A DNA stretch of 64,000 bases from CAWIVH01 sp963839475 (GCA_963839475.1 CAWIVH010000012.1:62001-126000); one strand, 5' to 3'. Numbered from the stretch's first letter, positions 9,401 to 17,826 are shown. Numbers and translations: made by a program. Notes: generated by a model not told the origin, from the letters alone.

Positions 9401-9673
9401 AGCTTTGATACTGTATTTCCCGGGCGGCAGCATCCTGATCACGCAGGTGCCCGTGTTATCGGTCACAGCAGTTTGAACCAGGCCGGTTGCGCCATTTCTT
9501 ACGGTCACGGTCACGCCGGGCATAACCGCCCCGGAGGGATCGGTAACGGTTCCAATAATGTCGGCGGTGATCACCTGCGCCTGCAGCATGGGGGAGGCAA
9601 GCAATATCACCAGAGTCAAAATCCCTAGGCAAGTCCGACGAGTTCCCCACAGTTTTAAGGACAAACACTCCAT
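6407..9673 (-). CDS. Oar-like TonB-dependent receptor with carboxypeptidase-regulatory domain
   Basis: A 1088-residue outer-membrane receptor. A signal peptide (TCLGILTLVILLASPMLQAQ) is followed by a carboxypeptidase-regulatory-like beta-sandwich (residues about 35-115, ADIIGTVTDPSGAVMPGV, GKYSIKAELQGF). Next come a plug region (LPLNGRNFVELAQLVAG, FLLDGMDDNERFIG, SGGVVNFITKSGTNKFHGSLFEFLRN) and a long barrel ending in an aromatic terminal residue (FALKVLF). This architecture is abundant in Acidobacteriota and is thought to take up oligosaccharides or other large nutrients. GAGGAGA lies about ten bases upstream of the ATG. It sits between a TIM-barrel gene and the dehydrogenase operon, which suggests a sugar-like substrate. 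Confidence 0.93.
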   Translation of the reverse strand: MECLSLKLWGTRRTCLGILTLVILLASPMLQAQVITADIIGTVTDPSGAVMPGVTVTVRNGATGLVQTAVTDNTGTCVIRMLPPGKYSIKAELQGFKTATIAEVNLAIGDRLRQDMRLEIGSLQESVEVTAAPPALQTDSSSLGSLVTASVVQDLPLNGRNFVELAQLVAGANPGQADALSSGTRPDDRRRTSAISVNAQDPVYNNFLLDGMDDNERFIGTVMVKPSVEVIQEMKIQTSLYPAELGRTSGGVVNFITKSGTNKFHGSLFEFLRNEKLDARNFFSTSGPKPVRKQNNFGGSLGGPIVQDRTFFFVDYEALRNRDGKTLVSTVPTLAMRNGNFSGVAAVFDPLSTRINPSDPTKYVRDRFPNDTIPADRIDAVGKNLINLLPLPQTSALVNNFQLSPKYQQDDDTFDVRIDHRFSDKNNIFGRYSFNNTYTLKPGAFPLAANGMNPVGDDTFSGTSDQRAQNVNISDVHTFSSKLVLEVKGSGSRYHIATLPPNFGKDVANQIGIKGANVDAVSSGLSYVSVAGYRVIGDPRWLPIIITNNVYQGISNLIYMTGKHSYKFGVDLRLRQVAPTQSQAAKGRFDFDGNLTNDPSGSTSGSGNSFATLLLGYPYSTQRVKFLVDPYSSIWEWSTYAQDDWRVLPWLTLNIGVRYDYYGQMIERYDRIANGDIAKGLVLVAGKDGVSRSAGLNADKNNIAPRFGFAASFGSGTVLRGGYGIAYMPSMMASVNALRNPPFTSLYGATATVLTPANKISDGLPYPSPSDPKNPNGPLNFVGLDNVVPYFHQLNLTLQQQIPWGIVATVGYSGVLGRHTFIYDGGYTENQAPPGAGSVQARRRMYGVWPLATDITTTHSWNLTNYHSLQMQLERRYSGGLGLLGTYTYAHAIDDMSSRLGAYVSRKMERGNSYLDMRHRFTFMVNYDLPTMKNGSGFAKTLVNGWKINAKAISSTGLAFDILNASARSNTGGTDRPNLVGNPILDSSQQTVQKYFNTSAFALQPLYTFGNLGRNILHAPGFNGLDLSLNKDFKPMEGMTLQFRMEAFNIMNHPNFGTPGNSFGSSTFGVISSAQAARNIQFALKVLF

Positions 9674-9799
9674 AGGAAAAATCTCCTCTCTGAAATAAAA
9701 GTCTTAACGAATTCGGAGTTCCCGTGATCCGGTCCGGTCAGACTAAGCGATAGGACCGGCGGCCGATTGCCAACCGCCTGTCCGAAAAGAGAAAAGGCT

Positions 9800-10963
9800 T
9801 TAAATAAGAGCATCTACAACATCATTCATCAGCTTTATGCTGCCCTCGACCGGATTTCCGCCGAGTTCATACTCCAGCGCGATGTTCCCGTGGTAATGAT
9901 TCTGGTTTAAAACCTGGACGCAGCGCCGTATGTCCACATTCGGGACGGCAACTTTGCGTTTGGCGTGAACCATACTGGTTGCATAGGGGACGAGCAATTC
10001 AAGACCGTAATAGCAGAGATACTCGAGCTCCCAGTTGCAGAAATCGGGGGTGGTTTCGCAGTAAGGGCTGTTCACCTCATTAATAATGATGCGTACATAA
10101 CTGGGATCCGCAGAGATTCCCCAGTGGTTCTCGATGGTGATTTTCACCCCCACCTTCTCCCCGTACTCCGCAAGTTCCCGAAAGGACTGGATGCAGCGGT
10201 CGATATAGGGGAGGACGTCATAGTTCTGAACGTGCCCGCCCATCGATCCTTCCACTTCCTTGGCCTGAGGAAGAATCCGGGGCCCGCCGGTGTTGGCGCG
10301 CATCGACCGCGCACCGATCTGCTTCCCGGCATCCATCCACATTTTCGCAATGCGGATACCCTCCCGCCTCTTCGCCTCGTTTTCATCACAAAGGTCGCGC
10401 GGCGCGTTATTGGATATGTGCCGCGCATAAACCCCGGCTTTCGCGATGTTGTCCGCCATTTTATCCAGCCATTTCTTGGAGGATGCAGCGGAAGGATCAA
10501 ATCCTGCCCGGCGGCCGTCTGCATGGAAGAACTGGCTTTCATCGGTTGTATCACCGAAAAGAGCATCCCAGACATCCATGCTCGTTACCCCCGGGTAGGT
10601 TCGTTTGGTAAACTCGGGAAATTCGAGCATGGTAATTTCGCCGTATTTCTTCTTAAGTTCCGTCCCCTCAACGGATTCTTTTGCGTAGCGGGCGCGGTTC
10701 GCCTCGGCCATGCCAGGCACTATGTTGTACCATTGGATTTTGAACAACTGCCTGACCGCATAGCTGCAGGAGGCAATCTGATTGATTCGTTCGGATTTGG
10801 GCCTTACCCGTACCTGGGGGTCGGGACTTGGAGTACTGACGCCGAGTGCCGATCCGGCCGCGCCAGTCAATAAAACCCCGGTCGCCCCGGCCGATTTCAA
10901 AAAATCCCTGCGCGCGAAGGCCTGAGATCTTTCATGCATTATCTTTTCTTTTAATCTTTTCAC
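9800..10963 (-). CDS. Tat-exported TIM-barrel sugar isomerase/epimerase family protein (divergent paralogue)
   Basis: A protein of about 387 residues with a Tat signal (FARRDFLKSAGATGVLLTGAAGSALG) and a xylose-isomerase-like TIM barrel: NIAKAGVYARHISNNAPRD, MRANTGGP, IENHWGISADPSY (metal-site strand), TTPDFCNWE and MVHAKR. It is only distantly related to the other two TIM-barrel proteins here. The start is set by the ribosome site: GAGGAG lies six bases before a GTG at 10963, while the ATG at 10939 has only an A-rich leader. Either start leaves the Tat motif intact. It is the first gene of the minus-strand sugar-oxidation locus and lies upstream of the receptor. Reaction unknown. Confidence 0.85.
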   Translation of the reverse strand: MKRLKEKIMHERSQAFARRDFLKSAGATGVLLTGAAGSALGVSTPSPDPQVRVRPKSERINQIASCSYAVRQLFKIQWYNIVPGMAEANRARYAKESVEGTELKKKYGEITMLEFPEFTKRTYPGVTSMDVWDALFGDTTDESQFFHADGRRAGFDPSAASSKKWLDKMADNIAKAGVYARHISNNAPRDLCDENEAKRREGIRIAKMWMDAGKQIGARSMRANTGGPRILPQAKEVEGSMGGHVQNYDVLPYIDRCIQSFRELAEYGEKVGVKITIENHWGISADPSYVRIIINEVNSPYCETTPDFCNWELEYLCYYGLELLVPYATSMVHAKRKVAVPNVDIRRCVQVLNQNHYHGNIALEYELGGNPVEGSIKLMNDVVDALI

Positions 10964-11338
10964 GACGTCTCCTCGTTCGAGAGCACCACCGCCACCGTCA
11001 GGATTCGCGCCAGGCATCCAATACCGTTAAGACCATCAAGATAGATAGGGAATCAAGTTACGGCGTATCGAGCGACATCGAAATGGCGGGTTTGGCGCCG
11101 GTGTGTTCCGATGAATGCAAACATTGGGACTTGTCATCTCGTGACTCCGCCCGTCAGAAAACGACGTTGCAGATTTTTTGTCCTCTAATCTATAATGCGC
11201 AAAAAGGAAGTAAGGGGGGCCAGGCTTTTTGAATCAAATGCTGTTTATCGTGCCCCATCACCCCTGGAAATACCGCCCACGAAGAACGTGCTCGCTCATG
11301 AGGATTGGCCCAGTGGTGGCAGAATTGCGGACGGCACT
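10964..11338. other. Divergent intergenic region
   Basis: About 375 bases separate the minus-strand TIM-barrel gene from the sigma-factor gene. No gene is seen in it. It holds a promoter-like block at 11167-11201, described separately. The reading frame of the sigma factor is open upstream to 11195, but that part does not resemble the family. Confidence 0.6.
11167..11201 (+). promoter_or_regulatory. Promoter-like block upstream of the ECF sigma gene
   Basis: TTGCAG (11167-11172) and TATAAT (11191-11196) are separated by 18 bases. The 20 bases at 11182-11201 (CCTCTAATCTATAATGCGCA) recur exactly at 16237-16256 upstream of another plus-strand gene. The match continues imperfectly as a T run before and a GGGGCCA tract after. 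The leader to the proposed start at 11339 would be about 135 bases. Confidence 0.55.
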
Positions 11339-11908
11339 ATGAATATGTCTGCGCGCAATGTAACACAGATATTGCGCGAGTGGAATCAAGGCGATCATTC
11401 AGCGCTGGAAAAACTAATCCCTGTCATCGAGAAAGAACTCCGGCGCCAGGCAGCACGGCACCTGAGAAAAGAGCGGGCGAATCACAGCCTCCAAACTGGG
11501 GATCTAATCCAGGAGACCTATCTCCGGCTCATTAATGCCGAGCACGTCCAGTGGCGAAACCGGGCTCAATTTTTTGGCGTTGCCTCCAATCTGATGCGCC
11601 GGGTGTTGGTGGACTATGCCCGCAAGCACAATGCCCACAAAAGGCATCGATCCGTCATCCTCTTGCCGCCGGATGAACAGGAACCGGACGCTTCCGACCG
11701 GTTCATTGACCTGGTCGCCCTGGATGAGGCGCTCGAAAGGCTGGCTTTGCTCGATCCGCAACAAAGCCGCATCGTGGAACTTCGCTATTTCTGCGGACTG
11801 AGCGTCGAAGAGACCGCAGAAGCGCTGGGCGCTTCCGAACGAACGGTTAAGCGGGATTGGCAGATGGCGAAGGCATGGCTGAGAGCGGAAATTATGGACG
11901 GTCGTTGA
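11339..11908 (+). CDS. ECF-type RNA polymerase sigma factor
   Basis: A 189-residue sigma-70 family protein. Region 2 is visible as HLRKERANHSLQTGDLIQETYLRLIN with WRNRAQFFGVASNLMRRVLVDYARK. Region 4 is LALLDPQQSRIVELRYFCGLSVEETAEALGASERTVKRDWQMAKAWLRAEI, a helix-turn-helix. It resembles the ECF subgroup (TIGR02999-like) often encoded beside Ser/Thr kinases in Acidobacteriota and Planctomycetota. I start it at the ATG at 11339 (MNMSARNVTQIL); the next ATG at 11345 is also possible. Its TGA abuts the ATG of the kinase gene, so the two were co-translated. The sigma factor is intact although its kinase partner is broken. Confidence 0.9.
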   Translation: MNMSARNVTQILREWNQGDHSALEKLIPVIEKELRRQAARHLRKERANHSLQTGDLIQETYLRLINAEHVQWRNRAQFFGVASNLMRRVLVDYARKHNAHKRHRSVILLPPDEQEPDASDRFIDLVALDEALERLALLDPQQSRIVELRYFCGLSVEETAEALGASERTVKRDWQMAKAWLRAEIMDGR

Positions 11909-13102
11909 ATGAATCGCGATCGCTGGCTGAGGATCAAGGAGCTGTTTGGCTCCACCGTCGAACTTGATTCAGGGCAGAGAGCGGCTTACCTGGAAAAAGC
12001 CTGCCATGGCGACGAAGAGCTGAGGATGGAAGTAGAGCGGCTCATTGCTGCGGACAGCCAGGATCCGGAATTCCTGGAATCTTCCGCCGTCGAAGAAGTC
12101 GCCGAGAGCATCGTGGAAAATGTCCCGGGAGAAATAGAGCCGGGACGCTTGATCGGTCATTACATAATCGTCAAGCGCCTGGGTGCGGGCGGCATGGGAC
12201 AGGTATACCAGGCTGAAGATCAGGACCTGGGCCGGAAGGTAGCCCTGAAGCTGCTTTCAGACGATCTACTCGCAAATCCGAAATACTTTTCCCGTCTCAA
12301 GCAGGAAGCGAGCGCCGCTTCTGCGCTCAACCATCCCAACATTCTCACCATATACGAATTTGGCACCGCTGATGGGGTAAGCTTTATCGTCACAGAGTAC
12401 ATCGAAGGAGAAACCCTTAGAGCACGACTGGATAAACTCCACCATCAGGCAGGAACACCTCTCACTTCTTCCAGCATCCCAGCATCGAGCGTGCGGTGGA
12501 AGATCCGCGATTTGTTGGACATCGCTATCCAGGTTTCTTCAGCTCTCACAGCAGCGCACGGCTGAGGGATCATGCATCGCGACATCAAACCCGAGAACAT
12601 AATGTTGCGAAGCGACGGAGTTGCGAAAGTTCTCGACTTCGGACTGGCTAAGGAAATAGAAACGCTCTCACTGGGGCAATCAGGATTGACTCATCTCGGA
12701 CATGGAATGGTGGTGGGAACTCTTCTCTACATGTCACCTGAGCAGACGAAGGAAGGATCTTTGATAGATCATCGCACCGACATCTGGAGCTTCGGAGCAG
12801 TTCTCTATGAAATGATAGCTGGCTGCGGACTATTTGAAGGAAGCGACGTTCAGATTCAAATCAACGCAATACGGGAAACTGAACTCCCGCTTTTTTCGAA
12901 CTTCGTTGAGGGTGTGCTTGAGCGCTTGGAAGAGATTGTGCTGAAAGCTCTGGCTAAGGATCCTGACAACTGGTATCAAACCGCTCGCGATCTATGGATC
13001 GATCTGAGAAACCTGCGGAGGAAGCTGGATATCGATGCTGAAATAGGACGCTTGCACACAGCGCACCTGGGTTCAATTGGAGCTGCAATCGGGTTCAACT
13101 AA
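11909..13102 (+). pseudogene. Ser/Thr protein kinase, broken by an in-frame stop
   Basis: A eukaryotic-type kinase. Segment one (11909-12565) carries the acidic N-terminal helix region typical of sigma-linked kinases, the glycine loop LGAGGMGQVY near residue 93, the VALKLL lysine and the ALNHPNILTIYEFG strand. An in-frame TGA at 12563-12565 interrupts the phrase AAHG-stop-GIMHRDIKPENIM. The second segment continues in the same frame with the catalytic loop HRDIKPEN, DFGLAK, MSPEQ and DHRTDIWSFGAVLYEM, and stops at 13102. CGA to TGA would be a one-base change (Arg in this position is common). Because the downstream propeller is also frameshifted, I call the whole gene decayed rather than recoded. 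Confidence 0.82.
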
Positions 13103-14933
13103 CCGCTGCACTATCTGCGGGCTATCCATCCCGGCGATGAGGGGCTGCGTTCCGGAATATCCACCGGGACTCAAGTCTTCCTCCATCAAGGAAAATAACC
13201 AGGCATTTAAAAGTGGCTTTAGTCGTTGGCTTTGCGTTCTTTGGGGGAGTGTTATGTACTCTCTGGTTCTTCAGGCTCGCTGTGCAGGTGGCTCCTAATT
13301 CAGAGTCTATGCGGATTGTCCCATTCACCAGTTTCCAGGAATTAAATCAGGCGCTTCTTTTTCACCCGACGGCAACATGATTGCTTTTGCTTGGGACGGA
13401 GGCACCGAAGGCAACGGCGGAATCTACGTCAAACAGGTGGTAACCGGGCACTCTTCAACTCACCCGAAACATGGATTCCAATCCTGCATGGGCACTCAAC
13501 GGAGGCATTATCGCATTTTCGCGCTAGGGACTGGGGATCTATACAGTTCTCGCGCTGGGTGGGCTAGAACGCAAATTGATCAACATGACCGGAGGAATAT
13601 GTTGGTCTCCTGACGGCAAATCGTTGGCAATCGCGGGTTGCGAACACTAGAATCAGCCGACGTCCATCTATTTGTACTCCATGGAATCAGGACAAAAAAG
13701 AGAATTACCCAGCCGGAGCAAGGATCCGTTGGCGACACAGCACCGGCTTTTTCACCCGATGGCAATAAAGTGGCTTTTATCCACACACCATCCCAACTTG
13801 TAAGCGACATATACCTTGTGCCTACCGGGGGAGGCGAGAAGGAAAGGATAACATTCGACAATTTGCCGCTCGCCGGCCAGCTCGTTTGGACCATGGATGG
13901 CCGCGAAATCCTGTTTTGTCGGCGCGGGCCGGACTGTTGAGCATCTGGAGAGTGAAGCTTGACGGGAGAGCCCCGAACCGCCTGATGGGGTTCGGCGAAT
14001 CGGCAACCTGTCTATCGATATCCCGCCAGGGGAACCGTCTTGCCTACCTGCGATCGATAACCGACAGGAACATCTGGCGCGCCGCAGGCTCTGAATCTAC
14101 ATCACCGGGCAGCGGCTCGATCAAACTGATCGCATCCACAATGAATGACGACAACTCCAACATCTCTCCCGATGGTCAAAAAATCGCTTTTGTCTCGGAC
14201 CGGTCTGGGAGCAGGGAAATCTGGGTATGCGGAAATGACGGGTCGAATCCGGTCCAATTGACCAATTTCGGTGGGACCCACGTTGGAGGTCCCCGGTGGT
14301 CTCCGGATGGCCAGCAGATCGCTTTCGACGGAAGGCCGAAGGTCAGAGCAGCATTTACGTAATCCGGGCTGAAGGCGGCCGGCCCGCCGTATAACATCCG
14401 GAACGACGGAGAACATCAGACCAAGCTGGTCCAAGGATGGAACCTGGATCTACTTCGGGTCCAGAGTGGGCGAGGAGTGGCAGATTTGGAGGATCTCGGC
14501 CGAAGGCGGCACTCCCCGCCAGGTAACGAAGACAGGTGGTTACGAAGCGCTGGAATCGCCCGACAGCAGGTACATTTATTTCGTCAAACGTGAACCGGGA
14601 TTATGGCGAGTTCCCAAGGAAGGCGGACATGAGATCCGTATCCTCGAGGCGGCAGAAACAGCCTGCTGGGCCCTTTCCGACCTGAGCCTGATTTTTCTTA
14701 ATAAGCGATCCTCGCCCCTGCCAACCTTTGAATCCTACAACCTGGTTACCGGAAAAATTACCCAATTTGGAACGTTTAACGGGATATCACCAAGCGGAAA
14801 TCTTAATCTTGACGTTTCCCGCGACGGTCGATGGATCATTTACCATCAAACCGACAAGCTTGAAATGGACATCATGCTCGTAGAGCACTTAACTGAACGG
14901 AATGCCTTCCACGGGATAAGCTTCAAACCTTAA
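13103..14933 (+). pseudogene. Degenerate TM segment and PD40/TolB-like propeller of the kinase
   Basis: This is the C-terminal half of the same gene, in at least three frames with several shifts and stops. A membrane segment (VALVVGFAFFGGVLCTLWFF) is readable near 13212-13275 in one frame. PD40 propeller repeats follow: SPDGNMIAFAWDGG (about 13370), SPDGKSLAIAG (about 13610), FSPDGNKVAFIH (13750), SPDGQKIAFVSDRSGSREIW (14170), WSPDGQQIAFDG (14300), and a last run from about 14466 to 14933 (EWQIWRISAEGG through DVSRDGRWIIYHQTD). Intact homologues would be one protein with the kinase at 11909. The individual plus-strand reading frames here are not separate genes. Confidence 0.82.
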
Positions 14934-14942
14934 AGCTGATCG

Positions 14943-14997
14943 CCCGGCGCCCCGGGTAAGGCGCCGGGTGATGCCGAATCTTCCCTGGTAATTCGGC
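14943..14997. terminator. Two adjacent hairpins between convergent genes
   Basis: CCCGGCGCC (14943-14951) pairs with GGCGCCGGG (14960-14968), and GCCGAAT (14973-14979) pairs with ATTCGGC (14991-14997). They lie between the end of the kinase pseudogene and the end of the minus-strand TIM-barrel gene, so they could serve as a two-way terminator. No strong T run is present. Confidence 0.45.
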
Positions 14998-15029
14998 TCA
15001 AAAAGAATTCATCCGATGGAAAATTTGCT

Positions 15030-16028
15030 TTATTTCACAAAAGGAGCATTCTGGATGTACTTGGCGCTCGCTTCCACTGCGTCCCACTGAGTTTTTGTCG
15101 TGTTTTTATTCGCTTCGATCTCTACGAAAAAGTGTTCTATACCGATTTCATAGGCTTTTTTGAAGATGTTTTCAAAATTCATCATCCCGGAATCGCCGAT
15201 GATCCAGCGGTCCTTGATATGCATCATCTTGATTCGGTTGGCATATTTATGGAACCATTCAAGCGGATCCTGAACGCCTACTACCGCCCAATAGACATCG
15301 AATTCGAAAATAACCAGTCTCGGATCCGTACCCTCGATGGCGTATCGCTCAAAAACATCTGTGTGAGGGAATCTCCCCGGAACATGAACGTCGTTGCGCA
15401 CGGGAACGGCATAGTAGGGGATGTTCCGGAATTCACCGCTGTGATTGTGATACCCGAATTGTACTCCGGCGGCCTTGGTGATTTCGCCGACACGGTTATA
15501 CATGTCGCACATGAATTTTACGTGCTCCATGTTCTCAACATCTGTCATGCCGCCCTGCACGATGTATTTAATCCCGATTTTGGCGTGAATGTCGGCAGCC
15601 TTTTTAAAGAATTCTTCCTGCTTTGTTACGGTTTCTTTTGAAAAGCCCACAAATGGGGCATAAACGTGGGAACTGATAATCTTCAGCCCCGCGTCATCCG
15701 CCATTTTCTTTAAGTCTTCCGCCGAAATGTAAACAGGATTATCTTGTGTGGCATCGCCGAAGTTGTTGTTTTCGTGCCTGAAGTTATAGCCGAACATTTC
15801 CAGTTCGGTGTACCCCAGTTTGGCAAGTCTCACCAGCCCTCCCTTGGTATCCTTGGGGAGTTCGTAGCGCAAGGAATAACCCTGCAGTCCCATCTGCTTT
15901 TTTGCCATCGGTGCCGCTTTGGCAGCATTGGCCCCCATATGGTTCAGGGCCCCCACGATGCTCCCCGCAGCCAACAGCGGGACTCTCTTCATGAAATCTC
16001 TTCTGTTTCTATTCATCACTTTGTCCAT
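15030..16028 (-). CDS. Tat-exported TIM-barrel sugar phosphate isomerase/epimerase family protein
   Basis: A 332-residue close paralogue of the protein at 102-1112. The shared segments include KKQMGLQGYSLR, GYTELEMFGY, KKMADDAGLKIISSHVYAPF, FGYHNHSGEFRNIPYY, HVPGRFPH, FEFDVYWAVVGVQDPLEWFHKY, MHIKDRWI and EIGIEHFFVEIEANK. The Tat signal is NRNRRDFMKRVPLLAAGSIVGAL. The start ATG at 16028 lacks a good ribosome site; an ATG at 16016 (MNRNRRDF) is a fair alternative. It is divergent from the Gfo/Idh/MocA gene at 16504. Such TIM-barrel/Gfo pairs are common in inositol and keto-sugar catabolism. Reaction unknown. Confidence 0.88.
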   Translation of the reverse strand: MDKVMNRNRRDFMKRVPLLAAGSIVGALNHMGANAAKAAPMAKKQMGLQGYSLRYELPKDTKGGLVRLAKLGYTELEMFGYNFRHENNNFGDATQDNPVYISAEDLKKMADDAGLKIISSHVYAPFVGFSKETVTKQEEFFKKAADIHAKIGIKYIVQGGMTDVENMEHVKFMCDMYNRVGEITKAAGVQFGYHNHSGEFRNIPYYAVPVRNDVHVPGRFPHTDVFERYAIEGTDPRLVIFEFDVYWAVVGVQDPLEWFHKYANRIKMMHIKDRWIIGDSGMMNFENIFKKAYEIGIEHFFVEIEANKNTTKTQWDAVEASAKYIQNAPFVK

Positions 16029-16503
16029 TGAAGGTGTAGGTTATAGCCGCGTTCCAGCCACTTTTCACGAATGGTCCTTCTCGCCAAGGGTACGTTCACC
16101 ATATAGAGAGAGCGTACACATCAGGGCAGGCTTTCAACTTCAAGGCGGCAAATATTGCGCCGTCAGACGCCAACAAAGGAAGGTTCCAGGACTTATCATC
16201 GGGATACTCCACCCTACGATCAGCGAGGATTTTTTCCCTCTAATCTATAATGCGCAGAAAATTAAGAGGCGGGGCCAAACTTTATGAGCGTCTCGAGTTT
16301 TGCCTGGGGGCATTCCATGCCGGCTCTTTGCAGCAACGACGTGTCGTCCCTTTGCAGCGCCTGACCGCAATCCCGCACCCGGGAAAATACCCAACCGTCG
16401 CGAAAATCATCCCGGAGCCGCGTTACATCGTTTCCAAAAAGCATAAAGGGAGTATGCTGCCATTGCAGGCCGGTACGTTGAGGAACACTAAAAAGGAGTG
16501 GAT
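16029..16503. other. Divergent intergenic region
   Basis: 475 bases without a supported gene, between a minus-strand TIM-barrel gene and a plus-strand oxidoreductase. It holds the promoter-like block at 16237-16256. About 75 bases further on, a CTTTGCAGC sequence occurs twice around GACGTGTCGTC (about 16325-16360). Short reading frames here overlap on both strands and look random. Confidence 0.55.
16228..16256 (+). promoter_or_regulatory. Promoter-like block shared with the sigma-factor leader
   Basis: The 20 bases at 16237-16256 are identical to 11182-11201 and include TATAAT (16246-16251). Both copies are preceded by GATTTTTT and followed by an A-rich stretch and GGGGCCA. No good -35 hexamer is seen at the usual distance here (AGCGAG), unlike the other copy. 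It would give the oxidoreductase at 16504 a leader of about 245 bases. Confidence 0.45.
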
Positions 16504-17589
16504 ATGGGTCTGAGGATAGGGATCGTGGGCGCGGGCAGCATGGCATCCTATCACATCGCGGGTTTCAGGAGTGCCGGTGCCGAGATAGTGGCCATTGCAG
16601 ACAAGAGCAGTGAAGCAGCGCAACGAGCCGGGCAGACGCACGGCGTTGAGAAGACATTCTCCAGCGTGCCGCGGATGTACCGGGAGTTGAAGGGGTTGGA
16701 TGCGATATCGATAATCACGCCGAACGTGTTCCACTATCAGCTTGTAATACAGGGATTGTCCCGTGGCATGCATGTGTTCTGCGAAAAACCCCCGGCCTTA
16801 AACGCTCGGCAGGTTTCCCGGATGGCGCAGATTGCGGCAACGACGCGCCGCATGCTGATGTTCGATTTCAATAATCGCGCCCGCCCTGAGTCCTACGCTA
16901 TGATGGAGTACATCCGCAATGGGCAAGTGGGCAGGATCAACTCCGCGCAGGCGACCTGGATCCGGCGCACGGGAATCCCGGGATTCGGCGGCTGGTTTAC
17001 GGATAAGAAAATCTCGGGCGGCGGGCCGGTGATCGACCTGTTGCATATGATCGACCTGGCGCTGTTTTTCATGCAGTATCCCGAGCCTCATTATGTGCTG
17101 GCCCAGGTGTACCACGACTTTATCGACAACAAGGCGTTCAAGGGCCCCTGGGGTATTCCGGATGTCAAGAACGGCGTGACCAACGTGGAGTCGGCAGCAC
17201 ACGGTCTCGTGAAATTCAGCACCGGCCAGGTCCTCTCGTTCCGCAACTCCTGGGCCGAGATGAATAAACGCGAGGAGGTGTCGGTGGTATTCCAGGGTCA
17301 GAATGCCGGCGGGATGGTACAGCGGCTATTCGGGGTGGACGGGATCGACGCCACAAGCATGGATACTTGCGAACTCTACGTACAGGAACACGGACGCTCG
17401 GTGAACCGCTCGATTCTCGTGGAGCCCGACGAGACCATGGGCCGCATACGGGCGGCCAGGAACTTCGTGCTTGCGCTGGAGGGCAAAGAGGCCCCGCTAA
17501 ACACCCCTGAGGAAGCAATCAAGCTCATGAAAATTATAGATGCGGTCTACGCGTCGGCCAGGAGCGGCAAACCAGTGAAAGTGCGGTAA
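16504..17589 (+). CDS. Gfo/Idh/MocA family NAD(P)-dependent oxidoreductase
   Basis: A 361-residue cytoplasmic dehydrogenase. The N-terminal Rossmann motif is RIGIVGAGSMASYH, with the family's SIITPNVFHYQLVIQGL and HVFCEKPPALN (catalytic-site Lys in EKP) following. The C-terminal alpha/beta domain includes GGGPVIDLLHMIDLALFF, where the HxxD-type catalytic pair is expected. The start is the ATG at 16504 because AAAAGGAG ends five bases before it; a GTG at 16498 lies inside that site. Members oxidise or reduce sugars and inositols. It is divergent from the TIM-barrel gene at 15030, a pairing that suggests a shared sugar pathway. No signal peptide is seen, so it acts in the cytoplasm. Confidence 0.9.
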   Translation: MGLRIGIVGAGSMASYHIAGFRSAGAEIVAIADKSSEAAQRAGQTHGVEKTFSSVPRMYRELKGLDAISIITPNVFHYQLVIQGLSRGMHVFCEKPPALNARQVSRMAQIAATTRRMLMFDFNNRARPESYAMMEYIRNGQVGRINSAQATWIRRTGIPGFGGWFTDKKISGGGPVIDLLHMIDLALFFMQYPEPHYVLAQVYHDFIDNKAFKGPWGIPDVKNGVTNVESAAHGLVKFSTGQVLSFRNSWAEMNKREEVSVVFQGQNAGGMVQRLFGVDGIDATSMDTCELYVQEHGRSVNRSILVEPDETMGRIRAARNFVLALEGKEAPLNTPEEAIKLMKIIDAVYASARSGKPVKVR

Positions 17590-17796
17590 CCGCGTCGTGC
17601 GTCCGAGCGATTCAATTAGGCTCATTCCGCGTGCATAGTTGCCGCACGTGGAAGACGTATCATGGCCGCGTCGCTCTGTCTCAGGAATATTGCCTCCCTT
17701 CAACTATATCGGATTGAAAATGCGGCCTGATCCTTCTAGCTTAAAAGCAATAAAGTCATAGACAAAGACTTGATTAGATGCCAATAGTTTACTTTT

Positions 17797-17826
17797 TTGC
17801 CATTCGGCGATCGGGGTTCTTATACA
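17797..17826 (+). promoter_or_regulatory. Candidate promoter for the phosphatidyltransferase gene
   Basis: TTGCCA (17797-17802) is followed 18 bases later by TATACA (17821-17826), with TACAAT overlapping at 17823. It precedes the ribosome site GGAGG (17837-17841) and the TTG start at 17851. This is why the longer reading frames starting at 17778 or 17797 are unlikely. Confidence 0.45.

Noticed and set aside
12563..12565. In-frame TGA in the kinase as a selenocysteine codon, given selA in the window
   Set aside because: The site is before the HRD loop, where no redox residue is expected. I see no SECIS-like hairpin just downstream, and the rest of the gene is frameshifted, so decay explains it better.
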